Shown one piece after another: positions 34,962-43,758 of a DNA stretch of 64,000 bases. Numbering within the stretch: the stretch's first letter is position 1; the number at the start of each line of letters is the position of its first letter. The translations under genes and the position numbers were made by a program. Under the pieces are notes generated by a model. It made no database searches and was not told where the DNA came from. It worked only from the letters and a program-made list of their open reading frames with translations. The DNA comes from VRUE01 sp036525295 (lineage in GTDB: Bacteria > Actinomycetota > Thermoleophilia > Solirubrobacterales > 70-9): NCBI GenBank assembly GCA_036525295.1, contig DATDAQ010000004.1:20954-84953 (forward strand). Direction: 5' to 3'.

Positions 34962-36700
34962 GCGCGTACCGCCGCGAGGACCGCGGCGGTGAGGCGGCGG
35001 TGCAGCTCGACGTTGGCCCGTCTGTCGACCTTGACCTCGATCAGGCTCGTCCCCGCGTCCAGCGCGGCGGGCAGGTGCTCCAGCGAGTCGAGCCGGTGGT
35101 GTGGCAGGCCGAACAGTGCCGCCGCCTTGGCCACGTCGACTCCCCGGGGGGTGCCGAGAAGCGTTTCGAACTCCTCGCCGGGCAGCGCCTCCGCCTGGGG
35201 GAGGAAGCCGAAGATTCCGCCGCCGTCGTTGTCGATGACGACTATGCGGACGGGCGTGGAGACCTCGCGGACGGAGGCTAGGCCGCCGACGTCGTGCAGG
35301 AGGCCGAGGTCGCCGGTGACGATCGTGGTCGGGCGGCCCGAGGCGTGCGCGGCGCCGATCCCCGAGGAGAGGAGGCCGTCGATGCCGTTTGCCCCGCGGT
35401 TGCTGAGGAACATGACGTCGGCAGCCGAGGGGGCGAGAAAGGCCTCCTGGTCCCGGATCGGCATGCTCGACGCGGTGTAGACCAGATCGCCGCCGCGGTG
35501 GGCACGGCCGAGGGCCAGGTGGAGCCCGGGCTCGGTCGGTTTGGCAAGGCCCGCCAGCTCCGTCTCCAGTGTTTCGCACGCGGCTCGCTCGGCGTCCAGC
35601 CACCGGGCCGGTGGGGGGCGATCCTCACCGAGTCGCGCCGCCCAGCCCGAGGCCAGCTCCGTCGGGTCGGCTCGCAGCAGTGCGGCGGCGCGGCGGGTCG
35701 GCTCGTTCCAGCCGCAGCTCGGGTCGACGACGATTTCGTCCGCGCCCGAGGTCGCCAGCCAGGTGCGCAAGGGCTTGCTGGTCGGCATCTCGCCGAAGCG
35801 CAGGACGAGGTCGGGCTTCATCTCCTCGCGGAAGCTCTCGTCGCGCAGCAGATGATCGTAGGCGCTTACGACGTAGATGCGGTTGTGGGGGCCGCAGCGC
35901 AGCTGCGAGGTGGGCTCGGCGAGGATCGGGAAGCCGGCAGCGCGAGCCAGGTGGGTGAGTGGCTCGCGCAACTCGGGGTCGAGCTGGCGACCGGCGACGA
36001 TCACACCGAAGTCCGACTCTCCGATGTGCGCGGCTACCTCGTCGAGGAGGAACCCCGAGGGCTCCATGTCGATCGGCGTCACCGCGGTGAGCGGCCGGCC
36101 GTCCCGTCCCTCGAGCGCCAGCGGGTCGGTCGCCGTCACCGCGCCGGCGTCCGCAACCGGCGCGAGCGGCTCGCGCCACGGGAGGTTGAGGTGGACGGGG
36201 CCGGACCGGTGCTCGCCGCGGGCAGCCGCGAGTGCCCGACAGGCGACCGAGCGGTAATGGAGGAGCCCGTCGTCGCTCGCGTCGTGAGTGCCGACTTCGC
36301 AGAACCAGCGGACCGAGGAGCCGAAGAGCTTCGTCTGGTCGATCGTCTGCTCGGCGCCGATGCCGCGTAGCTCGGGCGGCCGGTCGGCGCTGAGCGCGAT
36401 CAGCGGTACCGCCGACTCGTCGGCCTCGCAGATGGCCGGGTGGTAGTTGGCGGCCGCGGTGCCGGAGGTGCAGAGCATCGCCACCGGCGCGCCCGTCGCC
36501 TGGGCGGCGCCGAGGGCGAAGTACGCGGCCGAGCGCTCGTCGACGATCACGCTCACCTCGATCTCGGGCTGGCGCCAGAGCGCGACGGCTAGGGGTGTCG
36601 AACGCGAGCCGGGCGAGATGACCGCATGCCGCAGGCCGCCCCGGGCAAGCTCCTCGACGAAGGCGGAGGCAAGCGCTGTGTTGCCGTTGGTCCGGTCCAC
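34958..36700 (-). CDS. menD: SEPHCHC synthase (menaquinone biosynthesis)
   Basis: 2-Succinyl-5-enolpyruvyl-6-hydroxy-3-cyclohexene-1-carboxylate synthase, the ThDP-dependent step after isochorismate. The 580-aa product shows VISPGSRSTPLAVAL, the family LCTSGTAAANYHPAI, SADRPPELRGIGAEQTIDQ, and the ThDP region IVTGDLGLLHDVGGL...VVIDNDGGGIFGFLP. The start is GTG at 36700, with TAGGCT about 10 nt upstream on the minus strand. It is the fourth gene of a leftward menB-menA-menC-menD unit. Confidence 0.95.
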   Translation of the reverse strand: MDRTNGNTALASAFVEELARGGLRHAVISPGSRSTPLAVALWRQPEIEVSVIVDERSAAYFALGAAQATGAPVAMLCTSGTAAANYHPAICEADESAVPLIALSADRPPELRGIGAEQTIDQTKLFGSSVRWFCEVGTHDASDDGLLHYRSVACRALAAARGEHRSGPVHLNLPWREPLAPVADAGAVTATDPLALEGRDGRPLTAVTPIDMEPSGFLLDEVAAHIGESDFGVIVAGRQLDPELREPLTHLARAAGFPILAEPTSQLRCGPHNRIYVVSAYDHLLRDESFREEMKPDLVLRFGEMPTSKPLRTWLATSGADEIVVDPSCGWNEPTRRAAALLRADPTELASGWAARLGEDRPPPARWLDAERAACETLETELAGLAKPTEPGLHLALGRAHRGGDLVYTASSMPIRDQEAFLAPSAADVMFLSNRGANGIDGLLSSGIGAAHASGRPTTIVTGDLGLLHDVGGLASVREVSTPVRIVVIDNDGGGIFGFLPQAEALPGEEFETLLGTPRGVDVAKAAALFGLPHHRLDSLEHLPAALDAGTSLIEVKVDRRANVELHRRLTAAVLAAVRA

Positions 36701-36749
36701 GCCGGAAGCCTATTGCCACCCCGTTCGGCCGATGGCCGAAAGGCGATGG

Positions 36750-37805
36750 TCAGAGGCGGTGTGCCTGCAGCGCCGCCTCGTCGATCTCGACACCGAGGCC
36801 GAGGCCGGCGGGCGAGTGCAGCATGCCGTCCTGCAGCTCGCACTCGACCGAGGCGATAGTCGAGGCGAAGAGGCGCTGCGTGGCGAGGCCGTGAGCGAGG
36901 CGGGCCTCGCCCTCCGAGCCGGCGTCGAGCGTCTGCGCGACCTGGGCGCCGGCGGCGATCCCCACCGGCCCGTCGAGCGCGCTGGAGACATAGGACGGCA
37001 GCACCTCGGCTATCTCGATCGCCGCCTCCGGCCCCCCGACCTTGGAGAGCTTGATCCCGGTGAGCGCGCACGCGTTCAGGTCCCTGGCTCGTTCGGCATC
37101 GGCCTGGGTCTCGACGCTCTCGTCGCCGGCGATCGGGATCGAGGTGGCGCTCGCGATCTCGGCCGCTTCCTCCAGGCTGGCGACTGGTTGCTCGGCGAGC
37201 TCGACGTCGAACGGCTCCAGCTCGAGGAGTATGCGCACGGCGGCATCGACGTCCCAGGCCGCGTTGGCATCCACCCGTATCCGCGCCCGCGGCCCGACCG
37301 CCTCGCGCACGGCCCGCACCTGACCGACGTCGTCGCCGAGCCCGAGCTTCAGCTTGAAGCTGGTGAACCCCTCTTCCGCCCAGGCCAGGGCGTCGGCTGC
37401 GACCGCGGTGGGCTCGCCCGCGACGAGGGTCGCGTTGCACTCGACTGGCTGCGACGGCGCCGCTGCCGTCGCGATCTCGCTCGACGTCATGCGTCCGCGA
37501 AGGTCGAGAAGTGCCGTCAGCGCCGCGCAGCGCGCGGGAGGGGAGAGGGCGACGGCGTCGCTGCGCAGCGTCGCCTCGTCCAGGGCATCTCGCTGGCCGA
37601 GTGCCTCGAGCTCACCAACCACCTGCGCCAGCGCCGTCCCGCCCCGCAGTGAGAGCGGCACCGCTTCGCCGAGGCCGACCAGGCCGTCGTCGGCGCGCAG
37701 CCGCAACAGCACCATCTCCCGGCTGTCGAGCCGTCCGCGCACGGTCACGTAGGGCGTGCGAAACGGCAGCGCGTAGGGGATGACCTCAACCGAAGCGATC
37801 TTCAC
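36750..37805 (-). CDS. menC: o-Succinylbenzoate synthase
   Basis: Enolase-superfamily dehydratase that converts SHCHC to o-succinylbenzoate in menaquinone synthesis. Landmarks: VIPYALPFRTPYVTVRGRL, SFKLKLGLGDDVGQVRAVRE (Lys base), RIRVDANAAWDVDAAV and ELAEQPVAS (metal ligands), GDESVET, and GIKLSKVGG with the second Lys. GTG 37805 gives the family-like start VKIASVEVIPY; the ATG at 37838 lies inside a hairpin and adds 11 residues. As in related enzymes, N-acylamino acid racemase side activity cannot be excluded. Confidence 0.9.
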   Translation of the reverse strand: MKIASVEVIPYALPFRTPYVTVRGRLDSREMVLLRLRADDGLVGLGEAVPLSLRGGTALAQVVGELEALGQRDALDEATLRSDAVALSPPARCAALTALLDLRGRMTSSEIATAAAPSQPVECNATLVAGEPTAVAADALAWAEEGFTSFKLKLGLGDDVGQVRAVREAVGPRARIRVDANAAWDVDAAVRILLELEPFDVELAEQPVASLEEAAEIASATSIPIAGDESVETQADAERARDLNACALTGIKLSKVGGPEAAIEIAEVLPSYVSSALDGPVGIAAGAQVAQTLDAGSEGEARLAHGLATQRLFASTIASVECELQDGMLHSPAGLGLGVEIDEAALQAHRL

Positions 37806-37827
37806 CTCAACAGCATCCCACCGTGGC

Positions 37828-37872
37828 CGAATCTGCATTTGGGTGGGTTGAAGACGCCCAAATGCAGATTCG
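37828..37872. repeat. 16-bp perfect inverted repeat between menA and menC
   Basis: CGAATCTGCATTTGGG (37828-37843) is the exact reverse complement of 37857-37872, with a 13-nt loop. It lies in the 75-bp gap inside the men unit and would form a strong hairpin in mRNA. It has no T-run. It shares the TCTGCATTT core with the hairpin at 48900-48942. Confidence 0.75.
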
Positions 37873-37880
37873 CCGCGCGC

Positions 37881-38762
37881 TCAGGCCGCGAGCAGCAGAC
37901 CCGCCGAGACGAGCAGGCTGAAGACGGCCAGCAGGGCGCCGGTGCCGGCGAGGGCACCGTTGAGGGAGGGGCCGTCGGTGCGGTTGGTCATCGCCCGCAT
38001 CGGGCCGATCGCCATGGGGAGCGCCAGAAGGCCGATCAGCGGCAGGGGGCTGCTACCGGCGCCGGCCACGGTGATCGGCAGCACGGCGAAGGCTCCCAGG
38101 ACAAGCATCCGGTAGAGGACGACCGCGTTGTGGCGCCCGGTGCGCACCGCCAGGGTCATCTTCCCCGCTCTCCGGTCGGTCTCCAGGTCGCGCACGTTGT
38201 TGACGACGAGAATCGCCGTCGAGAGGAAGCCGATCGCGATCGACAGCCCGAGCGGCAGCGCGTCGAGCTCCTCGAGCTGTACGTAATAGGAGCCGTTGAC
38301 GGCGACCAGGCCGAAGAAGAGGAAGACGAAGATCTCACCCAGGCCGGCGTAGCCGTAGGGCCGCGGACCGCCTGTGTAGAGGACCCCGGCGGCGATCGAG
38401 AAGGCGCCGACGACGAGGATCACAATGCCGGCCACCGTGGCCAGGTAGATACCGCAGGCGATCGCGATGCCGAAGGCGATCCAGGTCGCGTTCAGCACCC
38501 GTCGCGGCGTCACCAAGCCGGCCGAGGTGACTCGCACCGGTCCCAGCCGATCGGCCGTGTCGGCCCCCCGGCGAGCGTCCGAGTAGTCGTTGGCCAGGTT
38601 GGTGCCGATCTGGATGAAGATCGAGCCGACCAGGGCGGCGAGGAAGGCGCCGAGTCGGGGCAGGCTGCCGAACCATTCGACCGCCGCCGCGGTGCCGACC
38701 AGCACCGGGGCGATCGCCGCCGGCAGCGTCCGCGGCCGGGCCGCCATCAGCCAGATCCTCAC
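37881..38762 (-). CDS. menA: 1,4-Dihydroxy-2-naphthoate polyprenyltransferase
   Basis: UbiA-family membrane enzyme that attaches the polyprenyl tail to DHNA. The 293-aa protein has about nine helices and both Asp-rich motifs: NLANDYSDARRGAD and NNVRDLETDRRAG. The start RIWLMAARPRTLPAAIAPVLVG is typical of MenA. It starts 25 nt after the menB stop and precedes menC, all leftward. Confidence 0.94.
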   Translation of the reverse strand: MRIWLMAARPRTLPAAIAPVLVGTAAAVEWFGSLPRLGAFLAALVGSIFIQIGTNLANDYSDARRGADTADRLGPVRVTSAGLVTPRRVLNATWIAFGIAIACGIYLATVAGIVILVVGAFSIAAGVLYTGGPRPYGYAGLGEIFVFLFFGLVAVNGSYYVQLEELDALPLGLSIAIGFLSTAILVVNNVRDLETDRRAGKMTLAVRTGRHNAVVLYRMLVLGAFAVLPITVAGAGSSPLPLIGLLALPMAIGPMRAMTNRTDGPSLNGALAGTGALLAVFSLLVSAGLLLAA

Positions 38763-38787
38763 CGCCGGGCTCCGGTCGCGTCGGTGC

Positions 38788-39654
38788 TCATGGTCGCCGA
38801 GGGTACTGCGAGAAGTCGGGCTGGCGTTTGTCCTTGAAGGCCTCGCGTCCCTCGCGCGCCTCGTCGCTCCCGTAGAAGAGGAGGTTGGTGTCGTGAGCCA
38901 GTTGCTGGATCCCGGTGTAGCCGTCCTCGTGGGCGTTGAAGCTCGCCTTGACCAGGCGCAGGGCGAAGGGCGAGAGGGCGAGCATCTCGCGGCACCAGGC
39001 GACGGTCTCTTCCTCGAGGCGCTCGAGCGGGACGACCGTATTGACGAGGCCCATGCGCTCGGCCTCCTCGGCGTCGTACTGGCGGCAGAGCATCCAGAGC
39101 TCCTTCGCCCGCTTGGTGCCGATCAGGTCACGTAGGAGGGAGGCGCCGAAGCCCCCGTCCCAGGACCCGACCCTCGGGCCCGTCTGTCCGAACCAGGCGT
39201 TGTCGGCGGCGATCGTCAGGTCGCAGCAGAGGTGGAGCACGTGGCCGCCGCCGATCGCGTATCCGGCGACCATCGCGACCACCGGCTTCGGCAGCCGCCG
39301 CATCTGCACCTGGAGGTCGGTGACGTGGAAGCGGCCGAGGGAGGCGCCCTCGGCGACGTAGCCGGTGTCGCCGCGGACCTGCTGGTCGCCGCCGGAGCAG
39401 AACGCCCGCGGCCCCTCGCCGGTGAGGATCACGACCCCCACCTCGGTGTCCTCGCGAGCCAGCTCGAGCGCGGCCGAGACCTCGACCAGCGTCTGCGGCC
39501 GGAAAGCGTTGAGCACGTCCGGCCGGTCGATCGTGATCTTGGCGATCCCGCCGGCCACCTCGTAGCGGATGTCTTCGTACTCGGCGGCACTCTCCCAGGC
39601 GATCGGTGCGTAGAGGTCTTCCTGGGACGGGGCTTCCTTGTGGCGTTTGGGCAT
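38788..39654 (-). CDS. menB: 1,4-Dihydroxy-2-naphthoyl-CoA synthase
   Basis: Crotonase-fold enzyme closing the naphthoate ring from o-succinylbenzoyl-CoA. The 288-aa protein shows ITIDRPDVLNAFRPQTL, the family signature FCSGGDQQVRGDTGY, VVAMVAGYAIGGGHVLHL, GPRVGSWDGGFGASLL and the C-terminal EGREAFKDKRQPDFSQYP. ATG 39654 (MPKRHKEAP) is taken as start; the frame extends further upstream but would run through the divergent menE start. Only 21 bp separate the two start codons. Confidence 0.95.
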   Translation of the reverse strand: MPKRHKEAPSQEDLYAPIAWESAAEYEDIRYEVAGGIAKITIDRPDVLNAFRPQTLVEVSAALELAREDTEVGVVILTGEGPRAFCSGGDQQVRGDTGYVAEGASLGRFHVTDLQVQMRRLPKPVVAMVAGYAIGGGHVLHLCCDLTIAADNAWFGQTGPRVGSWDGGFGASLLRDLIGTKRAKELWMLCRQYDAEEAERMGLVNTVVPLERLEEETVAWCREMLALSPFALRLVKASFNAHEDGYTGIQQLAHDTNLLFYGSDEAREGREAFKDKRQPDFSQYPRRP

Positions 39655-39675
39655 GATGGGCACGATATCCCGCCG

Positions 39676-41001
39676 ATGAAGCTCGACAACTGGCTGGCCC
39701 AGAGATCGCAGAGCTGCCCCGACCGCGTCGCCCTCGTCGCGGACGGGTCCGAGGTCACCTACGCCGAGCTGGAGGCCGAGGCGACCTGGGTCGCGAGGCG
39801 GCTCGCCGCCCAGGGCGTCCGCCGGGGGTCCGTCGCCGCGCTGACGATGCACCCGCGGCGCGAGCAGGTCGTGCTGGTCCACGCACTGATGAAGCTCGGC
39901 GCGGTGCTGCTGCCGCTCAGCCCGAGGCTCTCCGCCGAGGAGCACGCCGAGATCATCGCGGCGGAGGAGCCGGCGGTGGATCTAGGTGACGCCGGCGAGC
40001 TGACCCAGACCGAGGCCGACATGCCACTGCTCGGCGAGCACGACATGGACGACCTCGCCTGCAAGGTGATGACCAGCGGCAGCACCGGCGTTCCCGACCG
40101 GGTCGGCCTCACCTACGGCAACTTCCTCTGGAGCGCCGTTGCCTCCGCCTTCAATATCGGGATCGAGCCCGAGGACCGCTGGCTCTGCTGCCTGCCGCTC
40201 AGCCACATCTCCGGGCTGGGGATCGTGATGCGCTCGGTCATCTACGGCACGACGGCGGTGGTGCACGACGGCTTCGACGCCGGCCGTGTCGCCGAGGCCC
40301 TCGAGCGCGACCGGATCTCCGTCGTCTCCCTGGTGACGACGATGCTGACGCGGCTGCTCGACTCCGGCGCCGACCTCTCCGGCCCGCGCACGGTCCTCGT
40401 CGGCGGCGGCCCGGTTCCCGAGGATGCGCTCGAGGAGGCGATCGGGCGCGGGGCCACCGTCGTGCAGACCTACGGACTCACCGAGGCCTGCTCGCAGGTG
40501 ACCACCCTGGCCCCGGCCGACGCGAAACGCAAGCTCGGCTCCGCCGGGCGGCCGCTGCTGACCACCCACCTGCGCATCCAGGACGGCGAGATCCTGGTCC
40601 AGGGCCCGACCGTGGCGCCCGGTCGCGCCGACCCCGATGGCTGGCTGCACACCGGCGACCTCGGTCGCATCGACCAGGAGGGCTTCCTCTACGTCGAGGA
40701 CAGGATGGACGACCTGATCGTCAGCGGCGGCGAGAACGTGATGCCGGCCGAAGTCGAGAAGGTCCTGCTGCGACACCCCGAGGTGGCCGACGCGGCGGTG
40801 GTCGGGCGTGAGGATCCGGAGTGGCAGCAGGCGGTGACGGCGATCGTCGTGCTCGAGGACGGCGCCGAGACGACTCCCGACGAGCTGCGTCGCCACTGCG
40901 CCGAGTCGCTCGCCGGCTTCAAGGTGCCCAAGCGTGTTGAGCTGGCGGCGGCGCTGCCGCGCACTCCCTCCGGCAAGCTGATGCGGCGTGCCCTCCGCTA
41001 G
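39676..41001 (+). CDS. menE: o-Succinylbenzoate-CoA ligase
   Basis: AMP-forming ligase that activates o-succinylbenzoate with CoA. The 441-aa protein has the P-loop-like VMTSGSTGVPDRVGLTY, the adenylate motif QTYGLTEACSQVTTL, DGWLHTGDLGRID and the C-terminal catalytic Lys in PRTPSGKLMRRALR. The length suits MenE, which is shorter than most acyl-CoA synthetases. It diverges from menB with a 21-bp gap. ilvC follows on the same strand only 12 nt later. Confidence 0.92.
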   Translation: MKLDNWLAQRSQSCPDRVALVADGSEVTYAELEAEATWVARRLAAQGVRRGSVAALTMHPRREQVVLVHALMKLGAVLLPLSPRLSAEEHAEIIAAEEPAVDLGDAGELTQTEADMPLLGEHDMDDLACKVMTSGSTGVPDRVGLTYGNFLWSAVASAFNIGIEPEDRWLCCLPLSHISGLGIVMRSVIYGTTAVVHDGFDAGRVAEALERDRISVVSLVTTMLTRLLDSGADLSGPRTVLVGGGPVPEDALEEAIGRGATVVQTYGLTEACSQVTTLAPADAKRKLGSAGRPLLTTHLRIQDGEILVQGPTVAPGRADPDGWLHTGDLGRIDQEGFLYVEDRMDDLIVSGGENVMPAEVEKVLLRHPEVADAAVVGREDPEWQQAVTAIVVLEDGAETTPDELRRHCAESLAGFKVPKRVELAAALPRTPSGKLMRRALR

Positions 41002-41013
41002 AGTCGCGCGCCT

Positions 41014-42015
41014 ATGGCTCAAGACATCTTTTACGACTCAGACGCCGACCTCTCGCTGCTCGACGGGAAGACCGTGGCCATTCTCGGCTACGGCTCCCAA
41101 GGGCACGCCCACGCACTCAACCTGAAGGATTCCGGCGTCGACGTAGTTGTCGGCCTGCGTCCGGATTCCTCCAGCCGCGCCAAGGCGGAAGAGGCCGGTC
41201 TCGAGGTGCTCGACATCGCCGACGCCGCCAGCCGTGGCGACGCGGTGATGATCCTGCTGCCCGACGAGAAGCAGGCGGAGGTTTGGGAGACCGACATCGC
41301 CGACGGCATCGCCCCCGGCAACCTGCTCCTCTTCGCCCACGGCTTCTCGATCCACTTCGAGCAGATCGCCCCCCCGGCCGGCGTCGACGTCGGCATGGTC
41401 GCGCCCAAGGGCCCCGGCCACCTCGTCCGCCGCCAGTACGAGGAAGGCAACGGGGTTCCCTGCCTGATGGCCGTCCACCAGGACGCCAGCGGCGACGCCC
41501 ACGGCCTAGTCCTCGCCTACGCCTCCGGGATCGGCGGTGGCCGCGCCGCGGTGATCGAGACCAGCTTCAAGGACGAGTGCGAGACCGACCTCTTCGGCGA
41601 GCAGGCTGTCCTCTGCGGCGGCGCCAGCGAGCTGGTCCGGGCCGGCTTCGAGACCCTGGTCGAGGCCGGCTACGACCCGCGCCTGGCCTACTTCGAGTGC
41701 CTGCACGAGCTCAAGCTGATCGCCGACCTGATGTACGAGAAGGGGATCCAGGGGATGCGCTACTCGATCTCCAACACGGCCGAGTACGGCGACATGACCC
41801 GCGGCAAGCGAGTCATCGGCGAGGAGTCCCGCGCGGCGATGAAGGAGATCCTCGGCGAGATCCAGTCGGGCGAGTTCGCCCGCGAGTGGATCGCCGAGAA
41901 CCGCGCTGGCGGCGAGAACCTCTCGCGCATGCGCGAAGAGGGCAAGGACCACCAGGTCGAGAAGGTCGGCAAAGATCTTCGCGACATGATGCCCTGGGTC
42001 GACCAAGAGTTCTGA
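41014..42015 (+). CDS. ilvC: Ketol-acid reductoisomerase (class I)
   Basis: Second common enzyme of branched-chain amino-acid synthesis. The 333-aa protein has the Rossmann motif AILGYGSQGHAHALNLKDSG, a Ser-rich segment (RPDSSSRAK) suggesting NADPH preference, APKGPGHLVRRQYEEGNGVP, the metal ligands in ETDLFGEQAVLCGG, and YSISNTAEYGD. TAGAGT overlaps the end of menE and ends 10 nt before the ATG, so it probably has its own leaderless or short-leader promoter. Confidence 0.97.
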   Translation: MAQDIFYDSDADLSLLDGKTVAILGYGSQGHAHALNLKDSGVDVVVGLRPDSSSRAKAEEAGLEVLDIADAASRGDAVMILLPDEKQAEVWETDIADGIAPGNLLLFAHGFSIHFEQIAPPAGVDVGMVAPKGPGHLVRRQYEEGNGVPCLMAVHQDASGDAHGLVLAYASGIGGGRAAVIETSFKDECETDLFGEQAVLCGGASELVRAGFETLVEAGYDPRLAYFECLHELKLIADLMYEKGIQGMRYSISNTAEYGDMTRGKRVIGEESRAAMKEILGEIQSGEFAREWIAENRAGGENLSRMREEGKDHQVEKVGKDLRDMMPWVDQEF

Positions 42016-42103
42016 TGGGCGGCGCATTTCTGCGTCCTCGGTCGCTCGCGTGCAGAGCACGCCACGCTCCCTGCGTCCTTGAACTGCTTGCCCCTCAGAA
42101 CTC

Positions 42104-42511
42104 TTAACGCCTAGTCTCGCCCTCGGGCTGTTTGCCGTCGCGGCCGACGTAACCGTCCTTGCCGCCGACGATCACGTAGAGGGCGTCCTCGCTGTCGCTG
42201 AGGTTGCGCAGCTTGCGGACGGTCGAGGCGGCGACCCAGGCCAGGCCGCCGGGCTCGAGCTCGTGGCTGGTCCCGTCGCCGAACTCGATCGACACGCGTC
42301 CGCTGTGGAGGAAGTAGAGCTCCTCCTGCTCGTCGTGGTAATGGCTCCCGGTCTCGTAGGAGGGGGGCAGCACGATCGCATTGACGCCGAAGGCGGTGAC
42401 CCCCAGCTCCTTACGGATCTTGCGGAAGCCCGGCCCCTCGCCGAGGTCGCTGAGGTTTGCGACGGCATAGCCGTCGCCTTTCGTGGCTGCCTGCTCTGTG
42501 GTCTCGCTCAT
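42104..42511 (-). CDS. Cupin-domain protein
   Basis: A single-domain cupin of 135 aa: SHYHDEQEELYFLHSGRVSIEFGDG is cupin motif 1 with the metal-ligand histidines and glutamate, followed by LEPGGLAWVAASTVRKLRN as motif 2. The natural ligand is unknown. ATG 42511 (MSETTEQAATKG) is preferred over upstream 42562. It is divergent from serC, with an 83-bp gap, and convergent to ilvC. Confidence 0.85.
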   Translation of the reverse strand: MSETTEQAATKGDGYAVANLSDLGEGPGFRKIRKELGVTAFGVNAIVLPPSYETGSHYHDEQEELYFLHSGRVSIEFGDGTSHELEPGGLAWVAASTVRKLRNLSDSEDALYVIVGGKDGYVGRDGKQPEGETRR

Positions 42512-42594
42512 GCCCGGCAGCTTACGCCGAGAGCCTGCGCGAGGTCCACCCGCGACTGTCAATAACCTGTCGCCTCCCGACGCCCAGAGATGAC

Positions 42595-43758
42595 ATGAAC
42601 CTGACAGCCATGAACTCGCCCACCGGCAGCGCCCAGATCCCCGCAGACCTCAAGCCCGCCGACGGCCGGTTCGGCTGCGGGCCGTCGAAGGTGCGACCGG
42701 AGGCGTTGGCGAGGCTGGCCGAGCAGTCGGCGCTGATGGGCACCTCGCACCGGCAGGCACCTGTGCGCGAGCTGGTCGAGCGCGTCCGCTCCGGACTCGC
42801 CGAGCTCTTCTCGCTCCCCGACGGCTACGAGATCGCCCTTGGCAACGGCGGCACGACCGCCTTCTGGGACGCCGCTGCGGCCTGGCTCGTGCGTGGGCGG
42901 GCCCTGCACCTGACCTACGGCGAGTTCTCGCAGAAGTTCGCCAAGGTGACGGCCGGCGCCCCGTTCCTGGCCGACCCGATCCTGGTCGAGGCCGACCCCG
43001 GCGACGCGCCCGCGCCGGTCGCGGATCCGGCCGCGGACGCAATCGCCTGGGCACACAACGAGACCTCGACGGGGGTGATGGTTGCGGTTGCGCGACCCGA
43101 GGGAGCCAGCGGCGGGGGTGCGCTGGTTCTCGTCGATGCGACCTCGGGCGCGGGAGGATTGCCGGTCGACGTGAGCCAGGCCGACGCCTATTACTTCGCG
43201 CCGCAGAAGGCCTTCGGTGCCGACGGCGGCCTCTGGCTGGCGGCGCTCAGCCCCGCGGCGATCGAGCGGATCGGGCAGCTCGACGGCGCCGAGGGGCGCT
43301 GGCAGCCAGCCTTTCTCTCGCTGCAGACCGCGCTGGATAACTCGCGCAAGGAGCAGACCTACAACACGCCCGCCCTGGCCACGCTGCTCCTCCTCGCCGA
43401 TCAGGTCGAGTGGATGTTGGAGGGCGGGGGCCTGGGCTGGTGCGTGGAGCGGACCTCGGCCTCCTCGGGTCACCTCTACGACTGGGCTGAGCGGGTCGAC
43501 TTCGCCTCTCCGTTCGTCGCCGATCCGGCCAAGCGCTCTCTGGTCGTCGGCACGATCGATTTCGATGACTCGGTCGACGCTGCGGCGGTCGCTACGACCT
43601 TGCGCGCGAACGGCATCGTCGACGTCGAGCCCTACCGCAAGCTCGGCCGCAACCAGCTGCGAGTCGGGATGTTCCCGGCGGTCGAGCCGGCCGACGTCGA
43701 GGCACTGACGACCTGCATCGACTGGATCGTCGAGAACGTGGGAGAGGTCCGTCCATGA
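42595..43758 (+). CDS. serC: Phosphoserine aminotransferase
   Basis: PLP enzyme forming O-phosphoserine from 3-phosphohydroxypyruvate. The 387-aa protein shows DGRFGCGPSKVRPEAL, LMGTSHRQAPVRELV, LGNGGTTAFWDAAA, DATSGAGGLPVDV and the PLP Lys in YYFAPQKAFGADGG; this is the actinobacterial type. ATG 42595 is selected; an in-frame ATG at 42610 is possible. serA begins in an ATGA overlap, giving a serine-synthesis operon. Confidence 0.94.
   Translation: MNLTAMNSPTGSAQIPADLKPADGRFGCGPSKVRPEALARLAEQSALMGTSHRQAPVRELVERVRSGLAELFSLPDGYEIALGNGGTTAFWDAAAAWLVRGRALHLTYGEFSQKFAKVTAGAPFLADPILVEADPGDAPAPVADPAADAIAWAHNETSTGVMVAVARPEGASGGGALVLVDATSGAGGLPVDVSQADAYYFAPQKAFGADGGLWLAALSPAAIERIGQLDGAEGRWQPAFLSLQTALDNSRKEQTYNTPALATLLLLADQVEWMLEGGGLGWCVERTSASSGHLYDWAERVDFASPFVADPAKRSLVVGTIDFDDSVDAAAVATTLRANGIVDVEPYRKLGRNQLRVGMFPAVEPADVEALTTCIDWIVENVGEVRP

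Noticed and set aside
39655..39945. N-terminal extension of menB to 39945
   Set aside because: It would run antisense through the menE start and encodes unconserved sequence; MenB homology starts soon after 39654.
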